Below, one piece after another: positions 1 through 6,255 of a stretch of DNA of 10,344 nt. A program made the position numbers and the translations under genes. The stretch comes from MA-ANB-1 sp965216445. GTDB lineage: Bacteria; Actinomycetota; Acidimicrobiia; Spongiisociales; ZC4RG35. The notes beneath the pieces were generated by a model. The model was not told the origin of the DNA and ran no database searches. It saw only the letters and a program-made list of their open reading frames with translations. The stretch lies in NCBI GenBank assembly GCA_965216445.1, contig CBDCFZ010000001.1:1-10344 (forward strand), read 5' to 3'. Within the stretch, counting starts at the first letter, position 1, and each line of letters opens with the position of its first letter.

Positions 1-552
1 ACTGTGCCGCCCGCCGGCCTGCCCGAAGGGGTTCGCACCCAGCGTTTGCTCACCGTGGTCAAGGCCCGAGCGATTCAGAATGTCAAGGCCGAACCGCAGG
101 ACAAGGTCAACACGTGGCCGCACCTGATGCTCATGGAGTTTGGTGCGCTGCTGGCGATCACGGCGTTGCTGGTGGTCATGGCCGTCATCATCCATTCACC
201 GTTGCTGGAACCTGCCAACTTCAACGCGACCCCGAATCCTTCTAAGGCTCCATGGTATTTCCTTGGCCTCCAAGAGCTGCTGAGCTATTTCGATCCGCAG
301 ATCGCCGGTGTCACCGTGCCGACGGTCATTGGGATGTTTGGCTTCATGATGGTTCCCTATGTCGACAAGAACCCGTCGACCAGGCCATCAGACAGGAAAT
401 TCGCCATCCTGTTGTACTCGTTGTTCCTGGCGGGGTCGGCCACGCTGACCATCATTGGCGTGCTGTTCCGAGGTCAGGGGTTCAACTTCTCCTATCCCTG
501 GGAGGACGGCGTCTTCTTTGATGACTTGAAAGACTGGGTGAATTTCGAATGA
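1..552 (+). CDS. Cytochrome b C-terminal part / subunit IV-like (5' truncated by window edge)
   Basis: Membrane subunit of a quinol:cytochrome c oxidoreductase, carrying part of the quinol-oxidising (Qo) site. The frame is open from base 1 and the first visible codon is Thr, so the gene begins upstream; 183 residues are visible. Three hydrophobic helices are seen, at about residues 43-64, 103-121 and 135-155, like helices E-G of cytochrome b or subunit IV of b6f-type complexes. The signature is NPSKAPWYFLGLQELL at residues 79-94, the position of the Qo-site PEWY motif, but here it reads A-P-W-Y. No heme-ligand histidine pairs are visible, as expected because those lie in the N-terminal half. 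Whether the upstream half is fused or a separate gene cannot be told. The stop overlaps the Rieske start (ATGA), so the two are translationally coupled. The family call is firm; the exact subtype is inferred. Confidence 0.93.
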   Translation, partial: TVPPAGLPEGVRTQRLLTVVKARAIQNVKAEPQDKVNTWPHLMLMEFGALLAITALLVVMAVIIHSPLLEPANFNATPNPSKAPWYFLGLQELLSYFDPQIAGVTVPTVIGMFGFMMVPYVDKNPSTRPSDRKFAILLYSLFLAGSATLTIIGVLFRGQGFNFSYPWEDGVFFDDLKDWVNFE

Positions 553-1400
553 CTTTTGCCAATTGGGTTCTGATCGTCGTCGCCCTCTTTGCGATTCTTG
601 GAGCCTTGGGTGCGTTTGCTATTGCGTTCCGACGCTCTCAGACCGGTCGGCCCGATCCGGGAGCCGGCGTTTCGGCCGAAACACGCAAGGCTGACAAGTC
701 GATGGCGGGAGTAACTGTCGAGCCGCTTCCGGTCGCCACCGAAGTAGTTGAGGAAGTCTCTGAGCCCGAGGAACTGGTGTCGGTGGGCAGCGGCGCCGTC
801 GAACTCGTCCAGGAACAACGTGTCGTCGAACTGAGCCCCGAGGAGTCGGGCGTCAGCCGTCGCCAATTCTTCAACCGGGCACTTGCCTCCACCTTCTTCG
901 GCGGGTTTCTCGCCTTCCAAGGCGTCTCCTACCTTTCGTTCTTCTGGCCGAAGCTCACCGGAGGGTTCGGTTCCGATGTCGATGCGGGCGCTCTCGAAGA
1001 GATTCGTTCGCAGACCGTTGCAGCCGATGGTTCGGTTGTTCCGGTGTTCATCCCAGAGGCGCGCGCTTACGTCGTCCCCGCACCCAAGACCCTTTCAGCC
1101 CAATACCTCGACAAGGGCGTCGAGGCGGGTGGTCTGATGGCGATCTTTCAGCGTTGCGTCCATCTCGGCTGTCGTGTTCCGTGGTGTTCGACCTCCATCG
1201 GGTTCGAGTGTCCGTGCCACGGTTCGAAGTACAACTCCGTTGGAGAGTTCTTTGCGGGTCCCGCCCCCAGGAACCTCGACCGTTTCGTGGTCGAGATCCG
1301 CAACGGCGACAGGTTCATCATCCGGACCGGTTCCATCATCGAGACTCCGCGTGCTCCCGCACTGACCGTTTCCTATCCGCAGGGCCCGAGTTGCATCTGA
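549..1400 (+). CDS. qcrA: Rieske [2Fe-2S] iron-sulfur subunit of bc-type complex
   Basis: Takes one electron from quinol at the Qo site and passes it to cytochrome c. The protein has 283 residues. The cluster motif is complete: C203-V-H205-L-G-C208 and C221-P-C223-H224-G-S. By family knowledge C203, H205, C221 and H224 bind the cluster, and C208-C223 form the stabilising disulfide. Further cysteines are C213 and C282. A twin-arginine stretch (SRRQFF, 103-108) precedes a hydrophobic helix at about 112-134, the usual Tat-type anchor of Rieske proteins. Unusually, a further helix at about 5-27 and an acidic, glutamate-rich linker of some 75 residues come first. Actinobacterial QcrA proteins are known to have extra N-terminal helices (normally three in total); two are seen here. 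The ATG overlaps the cytochrome b stop by ATGA, and the cytochrome c gene follows after 19 nt, so this is one operon. Confidence 0.95.
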   Translation: MTFANWVLIVVALFAILGALGAFAIAFRRSQTGRPDPGAGVSAETRKADKSMAGVTVEPLPVATEVVEEVSEPEELVSVGSGAVELVQEQRVVELSPEESGVSRRQFFNRALASTFFGGFLAFQGVSYLSFFWPKLTGGFGSDVDAGALEEIRSQTVAADGSVVPVFIPEARAYVVPAPKTLSAQYLDKGVEAGGLMAIFQRCVHLGCRVPWCSTSIGFECPCHGSKYNSVGEFFAGPAPRNLDRFVVEIRNGDRFIIRTGSIIETPRAPALTVSYPQGPSCI

Positions 1401-1406
1401 TGAGCG

Positions 1407-1412
1407 AAGGGA
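1407..1412 (+). promoter_or_regulatory. Ribosome binding site deciding a GTG start
   Basis: AAGGGA lies 7 nt before the GTG at 1420. This fixes the cytochrome c gene at that GTG, in the short gap after the Rieske stop, and no ATG competes nearby in frame. Confidence 0.6.
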
Positions 1413-1419
1413 CTCGTAG

Positions 1420-3123
1420 GTGACCGACGTCATCATTGTCGTTGCTGTCGTAGCCGGCATCGCCTGGCTGGGCGTCATGCTGGTTTCCGCTTTCCGCAAC
1501 AAGGGAGCGGGAGAAGAGATCGCACCCAACCTTCGGCCTGGCATCGACGACCAGCAACTCGAGACGAGACGACTCGAGTCTGGTCAGAAGTTCGCAATCT
1601 TCTTCTCGGGTTTCCTCGCAATTGCGCTTCCCCTCTACTTCCTGGGTGAGGGCGACCGTCAGGAGGCTTTCGTTGAAGAGTTCGCCCACGCTTCGGAAGA
1701 GCGTGGACATCATGAAGTCGAGGAGTTCGCATGCTTCTCGTGCCACGGGCCCGGTGGCGCTGGTGGAGCTGCAGCCTTTGTGGAGCAAAGGTCAGGGGTG
1801 GCCGTGACCTGGTACGCGCCACCGCTCAATGACATCTTCTATCGATACGACCGCGAAGAAGTCGACTTCTGGATCACCTGGGGTCGTGCGAACACGCCGA
1901 TGCCGGCGTGGGGTATCCCGGGTGGTGGCCCCATGGACGTCAAGCAGGTCGAGGACGTTGTCAACTATCTCGAGTCGATTCAGGTCTCCCAACAGGAGGC
2001 GGTGAACCAAACCGAGGCAAGGGTTGGGCCAGAGGTCACGAGACTGCGCGATGCGGACGCCACGGTCGAGTCGGCGATACTCAATCAGCGTCAAGTGATT
2101 GCTGAAATCGACCAAGCACCCGCCGATCAAGACTTTGCGGCTCCACTGGTGGCCGAGGCTGTCGAGCTGCTGGCCACGGCCGACGAGGGCATCGATACCG
2201 ACGCTGATGGGCTTTCTGACGTTGTCGAGCAGCGACTCAACGAGATCACCGAGGAGTTGAACGCCTACTTCATTGAAGTGGAGCCGGTAACTCTCGACCC
2301 AAACACCCCGGATCGCGCCCAGTTGGAGAACGGGCTGGCAATGCTTGCGGCAGCGGCCGAGAAGGACCCGATCTTTGAGAGCACCATCGCCGGAATCGAA
2401 GCAGCCATAGACGACGACTTAATCGACCCAGACCATCCGGACACCGACGGCGACGGTCTCAGCGACGCGCTCGAAGGTGCGCTGACCGGTCGTTTTGCCG
2501 GTGCAGTGGCGGCCACTGTGCCATCACAGGTTTCTCAACCCTTGAGCCTCGATCCCACCGATGCTGAGTCGTCGGGTCAGGCAGATTCCCGTGCTGCTTC
2601 CGATGCAGTCGGTGGCCTGCAGACTTTGGGAATCAACCTCGGGGTCTTGGTCGATAACGTTGACCGCATCAGGCCTCAGGAAGTCGACGGCCTCGCCTTC
2701 CTCGAGGCCGCCCTCGAATCCAAGACCTGGGAGATCGATATCTCCGGGGTGGCCTCGTCGATGGGTGTTTCCGAAGAGGAAGCCGAGCGGGCAGTCGCGC
2801 TGTTCAACGCCAACTGTGCCCGCTGTCACACCGCTGGTTACGGAGCCGGTGTTGCCTTCACGCTGGAGGCTGGTTCGGGCGGATTTGGTCCCGCCCTTTG
2901 GGACGGTCGCCCATTGGTCCAGTTCGGCGAGGCGCCGGATGATCCGGAGGTCACCGATTTATTGGTCGACTTCCTGATCAAGGGCTCAGAGCCCCAGAAG
3001 CCCTACGGCTTGAACGGCGTTGGCTCCGGTCGGATGCCGGCCTTCGGGACGACTTTGTCACTAGAAGATCTCGAGCTACTGGCTCTCTACTTGCGTGCCG
3101 GGAACTTGGACGGGATGGAGTAG
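1420..3123 (+). CDS. Membrane-anchored diheme cytochrome c subunit with calcium-loop insert
   Basis: Probable electron-accepting cytochrome c subunit of the bc complex, 567 residues. Two helices, at about 4-24 and 57-76, anchor it, leaving the long C-terminal part outside the membrane. Heme domain 1 has C105-F-S-C108-H109 with likely axial Met161 (T-P-M-P-A-W-G). Heme domain 2 has C466-A-R-C469-H470 with likely axial Met539 (G-R-M-P-A-F-G). Both are class-I cytochrome c folds. Between them lies an acidic stretch of about 250 residues (190-445) with two DxDxDGxxDxxE loops, D259-E270 and D341-E352, which resemble thrombospondin type-3 or EF-hand calcium loops. The GTG start is backed by AAGGGA 7 nt upstream. 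Known actinobacterial QcrC is also diheme but has its membrane helix at the C terminus, so this architecture differs. The function as complex subunit rests on operon position and hemes. Confidence 0.88.
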   Translation: MTDVIIVVAVVAGIAWLGVMLVSAFRNKGAGEEIAPNLRPGIDDQQLETRRLESGQKFAIFFSGFLAIALPLYFLGEGDRQEAFVEEFAHASEERGHHEVEEFACFSCHGPGGAGGAAAFVEQRSGVAVTWYAPPLNDIFYRYDREEVDFWITWGRANTPMPAWGIPGGGPMDVKQVEDVVNYLESIQVSQQEAVNQTEARVGPEVTRLRDADATVESAILNQRQVIAEIDQAPADQDFAAPLVAEAVELLATADEGIDTDADGLSDVVEQRLNEITEELNAYFIEVEPVTLDPNTPDRAQLENGLAMLAAAAEKDPIFESTIAGIEAAIDDDLIDPDHPDTDGDGLSDALEGALTGRFAGAVAATVPSQVSQPLSLDPTDAESSGQADSRAASDAVGGLQTLGINLGVLVDNVDRIRPQEVDGLAFLEAALESKTWEIDISGVASSMGVSEEEAERAVALFNANCARCHTAGYGAGVAFTLEAGSGGFGPALWDGRPLVQFGEAPDDPEVTDLLVDFLIKGSEPQKPYGLNGVGSGRMPAFGTTLSLEDLELLALYLRAGNLDGME

Positions 3124-3126
3124 GTC

Positions 3127-3483
3127 ATGAGAGAACTCTTCCGATCGCTGCTTTCAGCCAACCTGTTCGTCACGGGGATCATCCTCACGGCCGCCGCGGT
3201 GGCTCTGTTCTACGGATCGATCTACTTGTTCAACTACACGAACCTGGGCAAGCGTCTCGGGTTCCTGGTCACCGGTGCCGCGACGTTCGGGTGGTTGACG
3301 ATCAGCTCCCTGCTATTCGTGATCTACGCCCCCCGGGGTCCCAAGCCAGTCAATATCGAGGGTCTGAACGCCTTCGAGATCAGGGTCATCCCGATCACGT
3401 TCTTGCTGGTCTCGATCGTGTTGTTCCTGGTGTTCCTCACCGCTCTCCACCAGTACGAACAGACCAAGGAAGCCGGCGGCTAG
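3127..3483 (+). CDS. Small three-helix membrane protein, last gene of the bc operon
   Basis: I do not recognise a family. The protein has 118 residues and three clear hydrophobic helices, at about 13-35, 44-66 and 88-107. A short polar loop (about 67-85, with P-R-G-P-K-P) lies between helices 2 and 3, and the tail is charged. There are no cysteines or heme motifs; two histidines and cofactor residues are not obvious. It starts 3 nt after the cytochrome c stop, with GGAG at 3117-3120 six nt before the ATG, so it is co-transcribed with the bc genes. The likely role, by position only, is an accessory or assembly subunit of the quinol:cytochrome c oxidoreductase. The convergent rex gene and the palindromic repeats mark the end of the operon. 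Confidence 0.75.
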   Translation: MRELFRSLLSANLFVTGIILTAAAVALFYGSIYLFNYTNLGKRLGFLVTGAATFGWLTISSLLFVIYAPRGPKPVNIEGLNAFEIRVIPITFLLVSIVLFLVFLTALHQYEQTKEAGG

Positions 3484-3494
3484 CACCCTAATCC

Positions 3495-3535
3495 GTTGTG
3501 CAACCACGTACCTGTGAGGTACATATCTGCACAAT
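3495..3535 (+). repeat. Palindromic repeat, copy 1 (41 nt)
   Basis: Imperfect palindrome. The outer arms GTTGTGCA (3495-3502) and TGCACAAT (3528-3535) form 8 pairs including one G-U. After a 3x3 internal loop comes an inner stem 3506-3513 with 3517-3524 (one mismatch) closed by a GTG loop. A second copy, identical at 37 of 41 positions, lies 69 nt further on in the same orientation. It sits between convergent genes. Confidence 0.85.
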
Positions 3536-3549
3536 CATCGATTGTGCAG
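3527..3549 (+). repeat. Perfect 10-bp hairpin between the two repeats
   Basis: C3527-C3536 pairs without mismatch with G3540-G3549 around an ATC loop. It shares its left arm (TGCACAAT) with the right arm of repeat copy 1, so the two hairpins exclude each other. Followed by no T-run, so not a canonical intrinsic terminator. Confidence 0.7.
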
Positions 3550-3563
3550 CTGTCCTTTCGACT

Positions 3564-3604
3564 GTTGTGCAACCACGTACCCGTGAGGCACGTATCTGCA
3601 CAAC
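3564..3604 (+). repeat. Palindromic repeat, copy 2 (41 nt)
   Basis: Same layout as copy 1: outer arms GTTGTGCA (3564-3571) and TGCACAAC (3597-3604) pair perfectly, then a 3x3 internal loop, an inner stem 3575-3582 with 3586-3593 (two A-C mismatches) and a GTG loop. The four differences from copy 1 (3582, 3589, 3592, 3604) are all transitions, and two of them repair a pair in one copy or the other. It ends 3 nt before the last base of the rex stop codon and could end transcription from both sides. Confidence 0.85.
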
Positions 3605-3607
3605 AGA

Positions 3608-4213
3608 TCAGGCGTAGTACGACAGAACTTGCAGCTCCGTGGAAAGATCTACCCGCCGAATTGGCACCGTGGCGCCACTCACCCTGGTCGGGGCGAAGTT
3701 GAGAATGGACGAGACCCCCGCCGCCATCAGCTCTTCGGCCACCACTTGCGCCACCGACGCCGGGACGGCAAGGACGGCCAGCTCAAACAAACCGGCCCTG
3801 CAGTCGGCCCCCATGTACTCGGCGTCCCGCACGGTTAGCTCACCGATGGACTCCCCGATCCGGTCCGGCTTGTTGTCGTAGACGGCCACCACATCGAAAC
3901 CGCTTTGCCGAAGGCCGCCGTATCCGGCAAGGGCGGTGCCGAGGTTTCCGGCCCCGATGATTGCCACCTTCCGGTGAGACTCAACGCGAAGTTCCTTGCG
4001 GATGCGAGTTCGTAGGGCCTCGACTGAATAGCCAACGCCGCGGGTGCCCTGAAACCCCAAGTCGGAGAGGTCGCGTCGGACGTTCGGTGGGTTGACTCCG
4101 GCCGCGTTGGCAAGCTCGACAGAGCTGACCGTGGCGTGTGCGCCACGCATCTCGTCGAGTAGACGCAAGTAGGAAGGCAGGCGGGTCACGGTGGCCCGTG
4201 AAAGACCGTTCAT
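3608..4213 (-). CDS. rex: Redox-sensing transcriptional repressor Rex
   Basis: Cytoplasmic repressor that senses the NADH/NAD+ ratio; NADH releases it from DNA and de-represses respiratory and fermentative genes. The protein has 201 residues, near the family's usual 205-215. The N-terminal winged helix (about 1-78) shows the typical A-T-V-T-R-L-P-S-Y-L start, the recognition segment around N41-P-P-N-V-R-R-D-L-S, and the G-T-R-G-V-G-Y hinge (56-62). The Rossmann domain has G87-A-G-N-L-G92 for dinucleotide binding and V-Y-D-N-K-P at 111-116. The C-terminal LQVLSYYA matches the swapped helix of the family. GGAGG lies 3 nt before the ATG, a short spacing. It is divergent from the MenJ-like gene, sharing a 62-nt promoter region, and convergent with the bc operon. 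No recognisable Rex operator (TTGTGAA-type inverted repeat) is seen here, so autoregulation is not shown. Confidence 0.96.
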   Translation of the reverse strand: MNGLSRATVTRLPSYLRLLDEMRGAHATVSSVELANAAGVNPPNVRRDLSDLGFQGTRGVGYSVEALRTRIRKELRVESHRKVAIIGAGNLGTALAGYGGLRQSGFDVVAVYDNKPDRIGESIGELTVRDAEYMGADCRAGLFELAVLAVPASVAQVVAEELMAAGVSSILNFAPTRVSGATVPIRRVDLSTELQVLSYYA

Positions 4214-4237
4214 CGACCTCCGACGATAACCCTGGCA

Positions 4238-4268
4238 TTGAGACTTTCCCCATTCGGGGCTTTACGAT
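4238..4268 (+). promoter_or_regulatory. Possible promoter for the MenJ-like gene (leaderless)
   Basis: TTGAGA (4238-4243) and TACGAT (4263-4268) are 19 nt apart. The -10 element lies 7 nt before the ATG at 4276, so transcription would begin at or next to the start codon. This would give a leaderless mRNA, common in actinobacteria, and no Shine-Dalgarno sequence is present. The matches are only 4-5 of 6, so this is tentative. Confidence 0.35.
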
Positions 4269-4275
4269 TCGGTCT

Positions 4276-5514
4276 ATGCCAGATCCAAGTGTCCTCGTCG
4301 TCGGTGGTGGCCCGGCCGGTTCTTCCGCCGCCTACTGGCTGGCCCGTGACGGTTTTGACGTAACCCTCGTCGAGAAGAAGGAATACCCGCGCGAGAAGAC
4401 CTGCGGCGATGGCCTCACCCCGCGTGCCATCTATCAACTGCAAGACATGGGATTTGACTTCGATGTTCCGGAGTTCCATCGGATCACCGGGCTCCGTTCC
4501 TACGCCGGAGACGACCTCATGATCGAGATGAACTGGCCCGACCACTCCAAATTTCCCAACTGGGGTGGAGTGATCAGACGGAGCGATCTGGACCAACAGG
4601 TGGCCCGGCTCGCTGAGAAGGAAGGCGTCCTGCTCCGCGAGAAGACGACAGCCCTGCCCGTGATCGAGAGTGGCCAGCTCACCGGGGTCACGCTCCAGTC
4701 AGGGGGAAACGAGGAGGTCGTTACTCCCGATATCACGATCATCGCCGACGGTTCAATGAATCGGTTTGGTCGCGAGCTGGGCACCGTGCGCCGTCGCGAC
4801 TATCCCCTCGGGATGGCGGCTCGCGGCTACTACTCCTCGCCGCGTTCGACTGACCCCTTCCTCGAGAGCCAACTCGATTTGAGGGATTCCTCAGGCGCAA
4901 CCATGCCCGGCTACGGATGGGTGTTTCCTCTCGGCGACGGAACGGTCAACGTGGGCGTCGGGCTTCTGTCCACTTTCAAGAAGTGGAAAGACATCAACAC
5001 CACTCACATGATGAACGATTACGTCGCGACGGCGCCTGACTATTGGGGTCTGAGCGAGGAGTCGAAGCTTTCCAAGCCCATGGGTGGCAAGCTCACGATG
5101 TCCTACTCCAAGAGCCCGCTGGTGGGCCACAACTGGCTGACAATCGGTGACGCCGCTGGAGCGATCAACCCGTGGAATGGCGAAGGCATCTCGTACGCCT
5201 ACGAGACCGGCCGTATTGCCGCCGGGTTCGTGGGGGAAGCTGTCGGCGCTGACGACCTCTCGGTGCTTCGCCGATACCCCCAACATCTCGAGGACGAATA
5301 CGGGCTCTATTACAAGATGGCTCGGATCTTTGTGAAGCTGATCGGCTACCCGTCGGTCATGCGAACTCTGGCCCACACCGGCCTTCGAAACCGCCCCCTG
5401 ATGGAATGGACGCTAAAGGTTATGTCCAATCTGCTCGATGAAGAAGACAGGGATATGGGTGAGCGGGTATACAACGCCATCGCCGCGATAGTGCGAACGC
5501 TTCCGACGAACTGA
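4276..5514 (+). CDS. Geranylgeranyl reductase-family flavoprotein, probably MenJ-like menaquinone reductase
   Basis: FAD enzyme of the GGR family, which saturates double bonds of isoprenoid chains. The 412-residue product has VVGGGPAGSSAA (8-19) for FAD binding, then E-K at 33-34, and the family motif C-G-D-G-L-T-P-R-A at about 43-51. A second FAD motif, GDAAGAINPWNGEGISYA, lies at about 292-309. The C-G-D-G-L-T-P-R-A stretch is like mycobacterial MenJ, which reduces one prenyl unit of menaquinone. With bc and complex I genes around it, a quinone-tailoring role fits better than archaeal-type lipid or chlorophyll synthesis, but substrate is inferred. An upstream in-frame ATG at 4138 was rejected: it would run 76 nt into rex, and the FAD motif begins just after the ATG at 4276. 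The HAD gene follows after 4 nt. Confidence 0.88.
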   Translation: MPDPSVLVVGGGPAGSSAAYWLARDGFDVTLVEKKEYPREKTCGDGLTPRAIYQLQDMGFDFDVPEFHRITGLRSYAGDDLMIEMNWPDHSKFPNWGGVIRRSDLDQQVARLAEKEGVLLREKTTALPVIESGQLTGVTLQSGGNEEVVTPDITIIADGSMNRFGRELGTVRRRDYPLGMAARGYYSSPRSTDPFLESQLDLRDSSGATMPGYGWVFPLGDGTVNVGVGLLSTFKKWKDINTTHMMNDYVATAPDYWGLSEESKLSKPMGGKLTMSYSKSPLVGHNWLTIGDAAGAINPWNGEGISYAYETGRIAAGFVGEAVGADDLSVLRRYPQHLEDEYGLYYKMARIFVKLIGYPSVMRTLAHTGLRNRPLMEWTLKVMSNLLDEEDRDMGERVYNAIAAIVRTLPTN

Positions 5515-5518
5515 GCCT

Positions 5519-6181
5519 ATGGGACGTCCAAGGCTGCTGTTGTTCGATGTGAACGAGACGTTGCTGAGTCTCGCTCCGATCCGCGCCCGCATGGAAGAGG
5601 TTTTCGGGGCGGAACCCCCCGTTGGTGAGTGGTTCGCCCGAATGCTCCACGGGAGCCTGGTTTCGAACGAGATCGACGACTATCGACCGTTTGCGGACAT
5701 TGGAGTCGAATCCTTGATGCGGTTGGCCAAGGCTCGCTCGGTGACTCTGAGCGACTCCGAGGCGCGTTCGGTCATCGACCTAATGCGAACACTTCCGCCA
5801 CACCCCGAGGTGGCTCGAGCAATGGTTCGCCTGTCGAAAGTCGGTTACGCCACTGCCACTCTGACCAATGGCTCTTCCAGCGTTGCCAAGGAGCAGATAG
5901 CAAACTCTGGTCTCAAGCCATATATCGACCGGGTGATTTCGGTCGAGGAAGTCGGGAAGTTCAAACCACACGCGGCGACCTATCGATATGCCGCCGAGAC
6001 GTCCGCCGTTGACATCGGCGAGGTCGTCCTCGTTGCTGCCCACGATTGGGACTGCGCGGGAGCCCTCGCCGCGGGAATGAAGACTGTCTTCCTGGCCAGA
6101 CCGGGAGCGGTTTGGGGGCTACCAACCAAGCAGCCTCCCACAGCCTCCGACATGGTCGAACTGGCAGAACGACTCGCCTGA
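5519..6181 (+). CDS. HAD-superfamily hydrolase, haloacid dehalogenase type II-like
   Basis: Probable hydrolase of the L-2-haloacid dehalogenase branch of the HAD superfamily, 220 residues, near the usual 220-230. Motif I is F9-D10-V-N-E-T-L, with D10 as the expected nucleophile. The cap domain spans about 16-90. Motif II is T-L-T-N-G-S (114-119), motif III the lysine in G-K-F-K149-P, and motif IV A-A-H175-D-W-D178-C-A-G-A. Phosphatase-type HADs normally have DxDxT, with an acid two residues after the nucleophile; here that position is N12, as in dehalogenase-like members. The true substrate is unknown and need not be halogenated. The ATG is 4 nt after the MenJ-like stop, so the two are probably co-transcribed, though no functional link is evident. 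Confidence 0.85.
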   Translation: MGRPRLLLFDVNETLLSLAPIRARMEEVFGAEPPVGEWFARMLHGSLVSNEIDDYRPFADIGVESLMRLAKARSVTLSDSEARSVIDLMRTLPPHPEVARAMVRLSKVGYATATLTNGSSSVAKEQIANSGLKPYIDRVISVEEVGKFKPHAATYRYAAETSAVDIGEVVLVAAHDWDCAGALAAGMKTVFLARPGAVWGLPTKQPPTASDMVELAERLA

Positions 6182-6255
6182 GACAACCTCCGGCGCTGCA
6201 GGGCTAAGAAACAGCCAGCCGTCATCGAGCGATGCGGGCTACGGTCTTGGCCGCA

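Noticed and set aside
492..920. Long antisense reading frame opposite the Rieske gene
   Set aside because: A shadow of GC-rich coding sequence: no recognisable motif, and it covers the linker of a clearly real gene.
1095..1822. Antisense open frames opposite the Rieske and cytochrome c genes
   Set aside because: They overlap certain heme and Rieske motifs on the plus strand and show low-complexity, Arg/Pro-rich translations typical of shadow frames.
3495..3604. TTGTG/CACAA arms as Rex operators next to rex
   Set aside because: Rex sites have TTGTG and CACAA about 8 nt apart; here the arms are 29 nt apart or face the other way, and the site is downstream of both genes rather than at a promoter.
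3495..3604. Integron attC sites or a CRISPR array
   Set aside because: The arm orientation (GTTGTGC at the left) is opposite to attC core boxes, and two copies with one 28-nt gap that itself folds back do not make a CRISPR array.
4138..4275. N-terminal extension of the MenJ-like gene from the ATG at 4138
   Set aside because: It would overlap the rex coding start and adds residues with no family features; the FAD motif starts right after 4276.
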